Made by a program: the position numbers and the translations under genes. The notes beneath the pieces are model-generated. The model did no database searches, was not told the origin of the DNA, and saw only the letters and a program-made list of their open reading frames with translations. From Petrolisthes cinctipes (taxonomy: Eukaryota > Arthropoda > Malacostraca > Decapoda > Porcellanidae), in the NCBI GenBank assembly GCA_033782935.1, contig JAWQEG010000723.1:1569089-1633088 (forward strand): 64,000 bases of DNA. Direction: 5' to 3'. Below, piece after piece: positions 12,771 to 23,780 of the stretch. Numbering within the stretch: the first letter of the stretch is position 1; each line of letters starts with the position of its first letter.

Positions 12771-13094
12771 AAAGCTACCACCTACTGGGCAGATGTGGGG
12801 ACCGAACGCTGGTTGCCATGGGCGGGGTACCTCACCTCCACTTGTTTTAAAAAGCAGCCCCATTGGCTCGAAAGTTTGCCCACGACGGTGCTGAGAGCCC
12901 CTCCCCCAACATCGCCCGGCCAAGACATCCAACCATCCCCTATAGGGGGGTCCCTCTGGCTGGCAGGACTGTTGGCTTGTCCTGGCAGCCTGTTGCATGG
13001 GAACCATTTAGTATGTTCTCTCATTGGCGACTCTGTGGTACTTGAGAAGAGTCAGTCAGTATGTATGAGATTTGCACGTCTGCTTGTTATTGAA

Positions 13095-13119
13095 ATCTTT
13101 CGTTTGGGAATTGAAGTCT
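13095..13119 (+). repeat. left target-site duplication of short LINE
   Basis: The 25 bases here recur at 13561-13585 with two mismatches, directly bracketing a LINE tail and its poly-A. Confidence 0.85.
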
Positions 13120-13561
13120 TTCTGGCTACCGTCCACTGTGGCATGTTGCTGGGATGCAGGGTGAGCCTCCCTTCACTGAGTGTCGCTTGTGTCGAGCTCC
13201 TCTTGCTAACACTATAGAGCACTATTGCCTGGCCTGCCCCACTGTCCGACACTTGCTGCCCCAGGGCCTGCCACTTGATGTGGTTTGTCGACACCTGCTG
13301 AACCACCAGGTTCTGGAGGAACTTCTGGTACGCCACCCTCGTTTTGGTGGATTTAAATAGGTCATAATGTAAATATTTGTCTGTATGCTTGTGCTCCATT
13401 CTGTTATGTTTTCGTGATGTGTGTGTGTGGTGTGTGTGTGTGTGTGCGTGTGTATGTGTGGTTGTAGTCATTGTATTCTCATGGGTCCCGCCTACCCGTA
13501 TGTATTGTTGCCTGCCTGTTGATTGACGCTACGGCGCAATTAATAAAAAAAAAAAAAAAAA
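13120..13561 (+). mobile_element. 5'-truncated LINE with poly-A tail
   Basis: A 442-bp insert carries the last ~80 codons of a LINE ORF2, a GT-rich 3' UTR and a 17-base A tail, and is flanked by a 25-bp duplication. It is a classic truncated insertion made by target-primed reverse transcription. The family differs from the I-type copies because it ends in plain poly-A. Confidence 0.85.
13121..13360 (+). pseudogene. C-terminal end of a LINE ORF2
   Basis: The open stretch ends at a TAG after HPRFGGFK. It carries a cysteine/histidine cluster (CRLCRAPLANTIEHYCLAC) typical of the extreme C-terminus of Jockey/I-type LINE polyproteins, where it probably helps bind nucleic acid. There is no upstream part. 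Confidence 0.75.
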
Positions 13562-13585
13562 TCTTTCGTTTGGGTAATGAAGTCT
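13561..13585 (+). repeat. right target-site duplication of short LINE
   Basis: Second copy of the 25-base sequence at 13095-13119, directly after the poly-A tail. Confidence 0.85.
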
Positions 13586-13948
13586 CAACGTTGTATATGG
13601 TCTGTTGTTGGAGTTAACCAGTCTCTGGATGAGAACAGGATTGTCTTTTTTTTTTTTTGTTCTTGAGGAAGTGAGAGTGTATAGGTACAGTTACACTTGT
13701 ATACACACAACACAACACAGACGTAGTATATTCACTCTGATTCCCTGCTATCTTATATTATGCTGTTTATATTTTTGTTACCAGTGGTGTTTTTGTATGT
13801 AAATGGGTGGAGACAGTTTAGTCTACACGGGCAGTATTACCACAATTAACACCACTGTGTTTTATTTTGATTGTATTACAGTTGCACTTATCACTTCCGA
13901 TATTGCCATGCAGTATCATGGATTCTCAAGGGATTATTTACGTGTGGT

Positions 13949-14323
<375 letters not shown>

Positions 14324-14483
14324 TTAGCCATCACCCTTATGAAACATGCATCAGAGAGAATCTATTGCCCATATACACCATCAATATATATATCATTAAC
14401 GGCTGTGAGTTATATGCTAACCAAACTCGACTGTTATTATGAAAGAGACATATTCTGTTTTTATTATTATTATAATTTTCTAG

Positions 14484-14600
14484 GAGATTGCCGAGCTAGG
14501 ACCGCCGTTGAGCATAGGAGTGATGCAGGTGGCAGATTTTGGCCAGGACGCTAACTTGACACAGATAAATATTTCCAGGCTGGTCAGCCATGCTCGTCAG
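14484..14600 (+). CDS. ionotropic-receptor-like gene, exon a
   Basis: 39 codons, starting EIAELGPPLSIGVMQVADFG after acceptor TAG and ending at donor GTAGGT. The phase is 0 at both ends. It encodes part of the N-terminal extracellular region. The reading is coherent and joins in frame to the next exon. Confidence 0.75.
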
Positions 14601-14864
14601 GTAGGTCAGTCTCACATAACTGTCATGGTTGGTAAGTCATTCTGACAATGCAGTTATACAGTTAGTAATCACTCATACTACTGCTACATTTTTTAGTCAT
14701 GTTCCTGTTACTGTTGCGGTAGGTATTTCACTCTCACATTAATACTGAAGTGGGTAGATCAATCTTACATTACTGTTGTGTTGGGTGGGTACCTTTCTCA
14801 TTACAGCTAAGGCAACAAAGTAACGCCCATGTAACCGGTATTATGAACACGTCCTCACCCTCAG

Positions 14865-15097
14865 CTGCGTCAGGCTTCGTCGTGTGTAATGGTGGTAGTG
14901 ATGAGTGACGACCTGAACTTCCTCAACATATTCGCAGAGTCGTCCCTCAAGGGTCGTCTTTTAGTATGGTCGACAAGGGTTCTCGTTGTCTCTCGCCTAT
15001 ACAGGGAAGACCTCGGGGAATTATTCTCCACTCACTGGGCCTTTTCCATGACCAACTCTATGATGATTAATATTGACTTGTTTGATCATAAACCGAG
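14865..15097 (+). CDS. ionotropic-receptor-like gene, exon b
   Basis: 77 codons plus two bases between acceptor CAG and donor GTGAGG. It contains KGRLLVWSTRVLVVSRL and ELFSTHWAFSMTNSMMIN, the block that precedes the ligand-binding lobe in divergent crustacean ionotropic receptors. The split codon AG|G is completed by the exon at 27324 after a 12-kb intron. Confidence 0.85.
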
Positions 15098-15909
15098 GTG
15101 AGGCATTTGTGAGTATATCTATTTGTTTTATCGTTTGTGTATGAAATTTGTACATAATGTGAATCACACATGACATGAATTAAGCAATACTGTGACTGCA
15201 CATTGTTGACATACACATAATCAGAATATGTTTCCCGAGTCACGTGTAAATAGTACATAATTAAGAATTTACCTTTGGGTAGCCCTATAGCCGAATAATT
15301 CCTTAATAGTGGATTAGAAAAAAATGGATGAAAAGTAGAACGTTAGGAGAGTATGGTGCTGTAATAAGTTGTTTCTTCAAAAACGAAACCAAAGAATATG
15401 CATACGAAACGAAAGGAAATGCATATACTGTATGCAATACCCTGCCTAACCTAACTCCAAAAGTTGCCCCAGTACTGTACTAACTTGCTACCCTTCACCC
15501 ACTGTTCTTATCTACGGTCAACGTTGAATAAACTACACCCGCTAATTTGGAACTCAGTTCTGAAGTCCTTGTCAGTCACTTTAATTCATCCACGTCTTGC
15601 TTAGCGCTATAATATCAAATTTTCCATGCTAAATATTACCCTTTACTCATTTAACTTGTTGCACAGATTCCTGCCATTTATGTAGTATACTGTGATGGAA
15701 CTGCCTGTACTTCATTTATTATTACTGCTCTGGGCTTTGTCTTTACTACTCTCTAACCTCGCTCCCATCTCCCAATAGGACATCTCTATTTTCAATACCC
15801 GCGTTACTGTTTCTCATGATCCCACCTCCCCACTCCCTCACCTTCCCCCACCATCTTGGTACACTAAATCGAGTTGCTAGAGGTTCAGACAGCATCCTTT
15901 TTTCAATTT
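15098..15909 (+). other. intron start, no gene seen
   Basis: AT-rich intronic sequence after exon b and before the DIRS-like element. No coding segment or repeat was recognised. Confidence 0.5.
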
Positions 15910-15915
15910 CGTCCT

Positions 15916-17291
15916 TCAAACGGATTGAACATGTTCACAGACATTCAGATTGGGAGAATTAAACGGCCATTCGTCATTTACCAAGCAGGAGACTGCATTG
16001 GCGTTGTCCATGTTGAACCGGATCTCCATCTCCCTGCAGGCGGGGTTCCGCTCCAACCACTCCTTCATTACATAAATTTCCCAAAGAGTTCCCTGTATGT
16101 GGTGTAGCCGCATCTGCTCTGACCAGCCCCCAAATGCTTGATGTCCCAGGTTGGACTGGTAGCCATGGTAAGAGGAGACAGAGGCAATGCAGCGGCAGCG
16201 AAGTTGAGGGTGCTCAGGAGTCTCTCGCACTGTCTTCAAGAGAGAGTGCTGGAAAAGTGGCATCGACGGAATAGGTGGAGGGTTTGTGATGCTGTATCTT
16301 TGGAGAGCGTCAGGGAAGCATCCTGTGACGACCATTCGATTCTCAACTAAGTTTGAGTGGGGGTGATGTTGGACTTGGGCAGGTTGACCAGCCAACCCTT
16401 ATCACCTCCATGATTATCCGGATGCTGTTCTCCATGCCCTCCTTTGGGTGTGAGAACATGAGCCTGTCGTCCATATACAACAATGATGTGACTCTCTTTT
16501 CTGCCAGACGGGAGGACACACACCTCGTTAAGACTCTCAGAGCCAGGGAGAGTCCGAAGGGGAGTCTGGTGAACTGGTACGTGTTGGTTTCTGCTTAGAA
16601 GGCTAGGAAGAGGCGGAACCGAGGATGGATAGGCACGTGCCAGTAGGCATCCTTCAGGTCCAGGGATGCCAACCAGTCTCCCTCTCGGAACACGGTATGA
16701 TCCTGAGTGACGGTCACCCTCTTGAAACCGAGGGGTGTCAAGAAGTTGTCTCGTCCAGTCTTGTCCAGTCCGAGTCCTTCATGGAGACGGTGAATAGTCT
16801 TGACAGGAATTGCTTTCTAGACGCTCGCCCTATGACTCCTTTTTCCATCATTTTTCCCAAACGAGGCCAAACAAAGGGAGAGACATTTGAAGACAGTGGT
16901 GAAGAACCGAGTGGAGATGTCTTGATCCATGGCAAAGTTAGTCCCTGCTGGATGACTCTCACAGCCCAACCTCTATACGGCCAGACGGAAGCTTGGTTGA
17001 AGAGGCACCCTAGCAGGTATTGATCATTGAAGGGTGGGCTTCTTAATAGTGGATAGACGACCCTTGAGGTGGTTGGGTCGGTGTTGGTTGGTGGAGGGTC
17101 TACCCTTTCTGGCCTGAAAGGGCTGGGATTGACGGTGATGGCTGTGTTAATGGTTTTGGAGTTCCCTCTGGGGAGGTTTGATAAACCGGAGAGGGGCAGA
17201 AAACCTCTTGAAGGAAGACGACTTGGTGGTAGGCCTAGATCCTAGAGGAGGAAGGGGTGAAACATAGATTACTGGTGGCTGGTTAAAGAGA
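15916..17291 (-). pseudogene. DIRS-type reverse transcriptase and RNase H
   Basis: Minus-strand translation gives GDWLASLDLKDAYWHVPIHP, TYQFTRLPFGLS, the catalytic LLYMDDRLMFSH near 16450-16485, and further on an RNase H-like block (LGHQAFGGWSEQM, NMDNANAVSCLVNDEW). The DLKDAYWHVPI and YMDD context is that of DIRS/Ngaro-type enzymes rather than gypsy. A stop after FLAF and several frameshifts show decay. Confidence 0.8.
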
Positions 17292-17304
17292 GCGGGGGAG
17301 AGGG
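17292..17304. repeat. left TSD of LINE copy B
   Basis: GCGGGGGAGAGGG here is repeated exactly at 23768-23780, on the two sides of LINE copy B. Confidence 0.95.
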
Positions 17305-17498
17305 TTGATTGATTGATTGATTTAGAAATGCCATGAGGCATTTGGCGGCGCAACAGCTATGGTCATATACCGCCCAACACAAAGTAGTCATCTACATCAT
17401 TAATAAAATATTTACACAAACTAAACAGACTTCTCGACCCCGAAAGGGATAAGCAGCATGAATAAAAGAACATACAAACTAAAATACACATTTCTACT

Positions 17499-17578
17499 AA
17501 AAAAAAAAAAAAAAAAAAAAAAAAACTGACTAATTCAAGTTTACTTGAATTAGTCAGGTTTTTTTTTTTTTTTTTTTT
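17499..17578. repeat. palindrome with poly-A and poly-T arms in LINE 3' UTR
   Basis: An A run of 27, then CTGACTAATTCAAGT, a TT spacer, the exact complement ACTTGAATTAGTCAG, one G, and a T run of 20. The whole could fold as a hairpin of about 35 base pairs. LINE copy C has only a weak counterpart (about 37215-37245), without long homopolymers. Confidence 0.95.
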
Positions 17579-17635
17579 ATATATAAAAGATAAGAAAACG
17601 TTGAACTATCTAAAAAGCCATAAATATAATAAAAT

Positions 17636-20600
17636 TCACAACTTTTGGAGGAGGCCAGCCTCCTCCACATAGGAGAGGGTGTTCCCTCCCACACTACAAG
17701 CCTCCTCCCCGAGCACCTGGGAGAGACTGTAAGAACCGTCACCCTTCCGGTACTCGGAGAGGTGCCTACGACGAAGGTCCCCAAGGCTGGGAAACTCGAC
17801 AATAAGATGCCGTACTGTCAAAGGGACAAGACAATCATCACAGTAGGGAGGGTGAGCCCTCTCCATTAAAAAGCCATGAGTCAATAATGTGTGGCCAATG
17901 CGGAGACGGACAAGAGCTGTCTCCCACCGGCGGGACAGGCCACTGTAGCTCCACAAACCAAGACGCTGGCGGATGTCGCGGAGCTTGTTAGCCCCGACGG
18001 CGTCCCATCTGTCCTGCCAGCAGGAACGAACGGTAGCATCTATGTAGGGTCGAAGGTCCACTGCAGGAACAGGATGATGCCTGGCAGGAGGCCGGGAATT
18101 GGAGACCACAGCCTTAGCCAGGGCGTCAGCCCGCTCATTCCCATCAACACCCACATGGGCCGGGACCCAACAAAAAGTGACTTTCCGGCCACGACGACCC
18201 AGAAGGACAAGCCACTCAAGAATGGCTAACACCAGAGGATGGGAAGAGTTAAAATTGCACAAGGCCTGCAAGGCACTACAGGAATCGCTAAAAATAGTAA
18301 ACGAAGGCTGAGGGAGAGTAAAAATCACTTGGAGGGCATATAAAATGGCCGAGAGCTCAGCAGTAAAAATGGACATGACAGAAGGGAGCCTGCCTCCACG
18401 GCAAAAGTCAGGAAAGACAACTCCAAAGCCAACTCCAGCATCAGACTTTGACCCATCAGTGTACACAGGGAGGGACTCCCTGTGAGTGAAGGCATGTTCT
18501 AAAAAGAGGGAACGAGCCACTGGAGGAGGAAGAGATTCCTTCTTGTCTGTAAAGCAGGTGCAGGGGAAAACTTCTGGAAGAAGCCATGGAGCCACCCTGG
18601 GGACCCTCACAGGACAAATCTGGAAGTCATCTATGCCCATCTCCTCCATAGCCTTCCTGACCCGGAAGCCAAAGGGCCATGGTGCACGAGAATGTAAAAG
18701 GTAGTACTGAGACATGATATCAGATGACACCGCCAAGCAAGGTAGGGAGTCAGGAAGTCGATGTAATCGATGCCAACAACGAACCATCAAGGACTGACGA
18801 CGGAGATCAAGAGATGGCTCATTAGCGTCCACCAGGAGACTGGGGATTGGGGACAACCTGAAGGCTCCGGTCGCCAGACGTACTCCAGCATTATGAACAG
18901 GGTCTAAAACTCTGAGACAGGCATCGGTGGCAGAAGAGTACACCTCACACCCATAGTCGAGTTTTGACCTAATAACAACATGGTATAGGCAGAGGAGGGT
19001 GGCCCGATCAGCCCCCCAGGATGTATGGCTCAAGACCCTCAACAGGTTAAGAGCCTTGAGGCAAGAGACCTTAAGTATACGTAAGTGGGGAACCCAAGTC
19101 AAACGTTTGTCAAAAAGGAGACCCAAAAAGCGAGTCTCCTCGACACATCGTATCCGATGACCATACATGAATAAGTCCGGATCCGGGTGGATGCCTCGGA
19201 TGCGGCAGAAGTGCATAGCAACTGTCTTGGAAGGAGAAAATCGAAACCCATGAGAATCAGTCCAACGTGACACCCTGTCAAGGGCAAGCTGCATGCGCCG
19301 CTCCGCCACTGACATACGGGAAGCAGCAAACCAGACTGCTAGGTCGTCAACGTACATCGAGTTAGCTATACCGTCTGGAAGGGATGAGGCAATGGCATTA
19401 ATTGCTACTGCAAACAATGTGACACTGAGGACGCTTCCCTGGGGGACACCCTCCTCCTGTGCAACAGATGCTGAGTGGGTTGTACCAACCCTCACAGAAA
19501 AACTCCGACCACTGAGAAACTCCTTAAGAAAGCGTGGAAGGCGACCCCGCAGGCCATATAAATGGAGTTGCTGCAGGATGCCATATTGCCATGTAGTGTC
19601 ATAGGCTTTCTGTAAATCAAAGAATACACAGACAAGGTGTTGATGTCGTGCAAAAGCCTCACATGCAGCAGCTTCCAACCTGACCAGAGCATCTGTAGTG
19701 GAACGGTATTTACGAAAGCCAGACTGGGACGGAGACAGAAAATCACCCCGTTCCAAGAAGTATACCAGTCTGACATTCACCATCTTTTCAAATAGTTTAC
19801 AGAGACAGGAGGTCAAGGCAATTGGTCGATAATTGAGGGCAACACCAGAGTCCTTGCCCGGTTGAGAAAAGGAAGGATGGTAGCAACCCTCCACCCAGAA
19901 GGGAAGACACCCTCCAGCCAGATTCTGTTATATACAGCTAAAAGAAATGAGATCGCTTCCTCACCCAAGTGTCGTAACATTGCATATGGGATGTTGTCTG
20001 GCGCAGGAGAAGTGTCGCCGAAGAGAGAGAGAGCAGAATGCAGGTCTCTCAGGGTGAATATATGGTTATAACTTTCATTCTCGTTCCCTGTGAAATCCAG
20101 GACTGTACGCTCCTTGGCTCTTAACTCATGCCTGACAGCCAGAGGTCGGGAGTCACGGCTGGAGACATTTGCAAAAGCCTCCGCCATGGTATTGGCAACT
20201 GTCAAACCATCCATGATCTTAATTCCATTGACCTTAAGTACAGGTGGAGAACTAGGAGAAAACTTCCCCGCCATCTTACGGACTCTCCTGAACACTTGGG
20301 TGAGTGGAGTTTTAGTATTAATTGAAGACACATAGGCCTTCCAAGATGCAAGTCGGGCCTCTTTTAAAACTCGTCTAGCCCGAGCCCTTGCCCGTCGGAA
20401 GTCCTCTAAAAGAGTTGGGTCCCCACGATTACGACGAAGGCGAGAGAAAGCAGCGCGCTTCTCCTGCACAGCAGTGGTGCAGACTGGTGACCACCAAGGG
20501 ACAGGACGTTTGGTAAAGTAGCCAGAAGTTCTAGGGATAGAGTTGAGAGCAGCAGAGTGGAGCATATCAGTGAAATATGTTACAGCTTCTTCAGAGCTAC

Positions 20601-21308
20601 CGAAATCGGCTACAGCCTTCTCTAATTTCCACCTAGGAAGACGAGACTGCGGTTCGTACCTGCTACCTTCTAAAAGTATAGGGAAATGGTCACTGCCATA
20701 TAAGTCAGGCAACACTCTCCAAGTAAAATCCAACAGAGCACTGGGTGAGCAAAGGGAAATGTCAATGGCATTAAAAGTCCCAGTAGGGCTATTAAAATTG
20801 TCACATCTCCCGTATTTAAAACCCTTAATCCCTCATCCTCAATAAAAGAAGCCAATAAAACACCCCTGGGGTTGACCGAACTGTCACCCCACAGAGGATG
20901 ACGACCATTAAAATCACCCAATAAAATAAAGGGAGATGGAAGGTCCCGTACAAGACGGTTGAGATCACCCCTCTCAACTGTAGCACTGGGAGGAAGGTAT
21001 AGACTGCACATAGTTTACGGGCGGTCCATAAAAACCTTAACAGCATCAGCCTGGAGCGGAGTGTCAAGCTCCAGGCTCGTGCATGGAATATCTCGGCGAA
21101 CTAGGATGGCAGAGCCACCATGATGACCCTGCCCTTCAAATGAATTGGAATAAAATGCTGAGTATGCTGGAGGACTGGCAGGAATGTAGTCCCCAAGCAT
21201 TGTCTCTTGGAGAGAAACACATGCAGGAGAGAAGCTAGAGAGAAGAACGCGCAGTTCCTCCCAAGAAGCACGCAAGCCACGGCAATTCCACTGAAGGACC
21301 TTGAACGG
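17636..21308 (-). pseudogene. ORF2 of LINE copy B: endonuclease, reverse transcriptase, RNase H
   Basis: ORF2 begins just after ORF1 with FKVLQWNCRGLRASWEEL, the first strand of an AP-like endonuclease. Frameshifts near 21010, 20700 and 19850 divide it. The last piece (19894-17636) is open for 752 codons. It carries SQSGFRKYRSTTDAL, VFFDLQKAYDTTW, the catalytic SMYVDDLAVW near 19330-19357, and RNase H motifs VYTDGSKSDAG, FSDSCSALQAL and WVPAHVGVDGNERADALAK. A C-terminal CDDC...H cluster has lost its last cysteine (HLIVEF). The product would nick the target and copy the LINE RNA. Three frameshifts make it inactive. Confidence 0.92.
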
Positions 21309-21310
21309 TG

Positions 21311-23233
21311 TTACTTTAGTACTGATTTTTGGGAAGCCTCACGGAGGTACTTCCCACTACCACCTCGACCTGAGGGTTTATTCAAACAATATGATTTGTC
21401 TAATCCTGGGCCACTAGAAGAAGAGCGAACCCGAGGAGTAGTACTTGGGGCAGTAATTGGGACCCGTAGACGAGTCCCTGAAGCATCTGATATGTTAGAA
21501 GAAGATGAAGGTATATGAGATGGGATATTCTTTGAAACAATTACATTGGTTCTGTCCTGTACAGCAGTGGTATCACTGACACAGGCAGATACATCAACAT
21601 CCATAATACAGGTGGTAGAATCACTCCGCTGCTCAAGCGGAAGAGAAAGTGAATCTTTTGAAGTCACAACATCCGTGGCATCCACATTAACTTCACGCCC
21701 CTCTGATGATCCCGAAGGAAGCTTGTGAGGAGGAACTTCTGTTGAATCAAGAGATTCATCAGAGCCACGAGAACGCTTCTGGTGAAATTGAGAGGAAACT
21801 ATGGATGAGTCCACAGAGATGGTTGCCTCACAAAGTGGAACATCTATAGCGTCAAGTGCCTCTGAGGAACCACGAAGGCGTCTCTGTGGCAGTTTAGGTG
21901 AATTAAGTTTCCTTTTGAGAGAGCGTGTGGCAGCGTGAACCTCTACCACATGGACACCTTTAGCTAAAGTCTGAGAATTGTCATCAGTTGAAGGGTCACC
22001 AGAATGAGTGTCTGATAAAGTTTCCAAGACAGAGAAACTATTATGTAGAGTAACCTTAGAAACGTTCTCACTAGAGCAAGAAGCAGCTGCCTCTTGAGAG
22101 GGTTGAGAGGGTGCTGCAACCAATTCAGGGCGAAGGGAGGAGGCGTATGTCTTCACACCACCATCCTTCTGTCGCCTGAAGTTGAGTTGCCGTCTGGCGC
22201 TACCTATGCTAATGAATTGAGTATTAGCCAAGTGGAGGATATCCTGGCGAGAACGCAAGGGGTGAGAATCTCTGCAGTAAATGCAGTAACTCTCTGACCG
22301 ACACTCAGAAGTAAGATGTGAGTCAAGAGCAGAACAATTACCACACCGGGAACGGTTGTTGCAGTTCCTTTTCCCATGACCAAACTCATAACAACAGAAA
22401 CACTGTAGGGGACGCTCAACAAAAGGCTTCACCTCAAATGAGGTGGGGTTAATGTTAATGCGATCTGGGATATGCGAGCCATAAAAAGTGAGGATGATCA
22501 TATTTTTACTGCCTTTCATCTTCGTTACTCGTTGGACACTGTCTGGACACATAGCGAGAATGTCCTCTTCTGAGAATTCATACAGGTCCTCATTATATAT
22601 ACGCCCCTTGCTATAATTAAATGTTCGATGTGGTTTAATAGATTCAAACATGCTATCAGAAGGACAGGGGAGATTGAGGAGCATCATGGCCTGTGTAAGA
22701 TCTTTATCTCTGATTAAAACTCCCTTACCATATTTCTTTATGTGGCCCATTGGTAATAATCCAATTTCTTTCTCAAGATACCAGAAAGCATGGATAATGT
22801 TACCACGTCCCTCCCTGTAGTAAGCCACAAACCAAAAGGGTGTAGGAACCCGACGTTCCTTTGGGACATGCTCTACAGAATCATCAAATATATTAGGGCA
22901 GTAATCATTGTCACTGTCAACTACATTGATGAACCGTATCATCTGAACTTTACAATGAGTATCCCCCACCGTCAGAGAATCTTTTGACTCAAATGCTGCT
23001 TTGGCAGCAGCATTTGTATTGAAAGTAATATAGCACCGATTAGACCTACAATCACTGTCATATGTGATTCGGATTCGGAGGACTACTCCAAAGCACTTAA
23101 AAATGGAGTGGATAGCGCCATAGGTAAAGGATGCGAGTACATTCGTTAACATTAACGTGTCCAAATCGTTAACAGGGTTCTTCGACACAAGACCCGACCT
23201 GCTAGGTCTACTCTTATTTGCAGCTTTCTGCAT
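21311..23233 (-). CDS. ORF1 (gag-like RNA-binding protein) of LINE copy B
   Basis: An intact 640-codon frame, TAA at its 3' end, a few bases before ORF2. Residues ~40-120 may hold an RRM-like fold (GVVLRIRITYDSDCRSNRCY). Residues ~280-330 form three CCHC knuckles (CFCCYEFGHGKRNC, CGNCSALDSHLTSEC, CIYCRDSH). The C-terminal half is serine-rich and low in complexity. Such proteins coat LINE RNA. The start at 23233 is the first methionine of the open stretch. Its intact state contrasts with ORF2 and suggests a fairly recent insertion. Confidence 0.85.
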   Translation of the reverse strand: MQKAANKSRPSRSGLVSKNPVNDLDTLMLTNVLASFTYGAIHSIFKCFGVVLRIRITYDSDCRSNRCYITFNTNAAAKAAFESKDSLTVGDTHCKVQMIRFINVVDSDNDYCPNIFDDSVEHVPKERRVPTPFWFVAYYREGRGNIIHAFWYLEKEIGLLPMGHIKKYGKGVLIRDKDLTQAMMLLNLPCPSDSMFESIKPHRTFNYSKGRIYNEDLYEFSEEDILAMCPDSVQRVTKMKGSKNMIILTFYGSHIPDRININPTSFEVKPFVERPLQCFCCYEFGHGKRNCNNRSRCGNCSALDSHLTSECRSESYCIYCRDSHPLRSRQDILHLANTQFISIGSARRQLNFRRQKDGGVKTYASSLRPELVAAPSQPSQEAAASCSSENVSKVTLHNSFSVLETLSDTHSGDPSTDDNSQTLAKGVHVVEVHAATRSLKRKLNSPKLPQRRLRGSSEALDAIDVPLCEATISVDSSIVSSQFHQKRSRGSDESLDSTEVPPHKLPSGSSEGREVNVDATDVVTSKDSLSLPLEQRSDSTTCIMDVDVSACVSDTTAVQDRTNVIVSKNIPSHIPSSSSNISDASGTRLRVPITAPSTTPRVRSSSSGPGLDKSYCLNKPSGRGGSGKYLREASQKSVLK

Positions 23234-23767
23234 CTTACCACGACCAGAGAGTTACATCTCGAGGGCCTTGTCGACCACCGCTCGAGGAAGAGATTGGGGT
23301 TTTTCTGTATCCATATATCATTGGTTTAGTGTTTTTGGCCCCAGGAGCCAAGAGCTACTACCTACCGGGCAGATGAGGGGACCGAGCGCTGGTCGCCGTG
23401 AGCGGGGTACCTCTTCCCCCACGGGGCCACTCGTTTAAAAAAGCAGCCCCAATGGCTCGAAAGTTTGCCCACGACTGTGCTGAGACCCCCTTCCCCAACA
23501 TCTCCCGGCCCAGACACCCAACCATCCAACATAGGACGGCCCCTAGAGGGCAGTCCCTCCAGAGGGCAGCGCTGTTGGCCCGTACTGGCAGCCTAATGCA
23601 TGGGAACCATTTAGTCTGGTCTCTCACTGGCGACCTTACTAGCATGGGAAGCCCTCTCTCCCCGAAATCGGGGCAGAGCAGGGGCCGGAGCCCCCTCTAG
23701 TCTAGCTCGCCAGGTCTCAGAGACACGCAAGCCCCCCCACCACGTCAAGGTGGTTCCCGTTGGGGGG

Positions 23768-23780
23768 GCGGGGGAGAGGG
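23768..23780. repeat. right TSD of LINE copy B
   Basis: Exact second copy of the 13 bases at 17292-17304. Confidence 0.95.

Larger units (their letters stand above)
9590..13040 (-). mobile_element. I-type LINE copy A, decayed, both ends missing
   Basis: It is collinear with LINE copy B (17305-23767): ORF1-like gag, then endonuclease. It stops at about 9590, within the linker between endonuclease and reverse transcriptase (next to the copy B sequence at about 20260). The 5' end stops at about 13040, some 130 bp short of the copy B 5' end. Loss of the 3' part cannot come from normal LINE insertion, which truncates 5' ends, so a later deletion or rearrangement is likely. Confidence 0.85.
17305..23767 (-). 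mobile_element. full-length I-type LINE copy B
   Basis: This 6463-bp element has a G/C-rich 5' end, ORF1, ORF2 (endonuclease, reverse transcriptase, RNase H), a 3' UTR with a striking palindrome, and a 3' tail of TCAA repeats (plus strand TTGA). Perfect 13-bp duplications flank it. The tandem-repeat tail, the RNase H and the CCHC ORF1 fit the I clade. It inserted into the DIRS-like element and lies antisense to the receptor gene. Confidence 0.93.
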
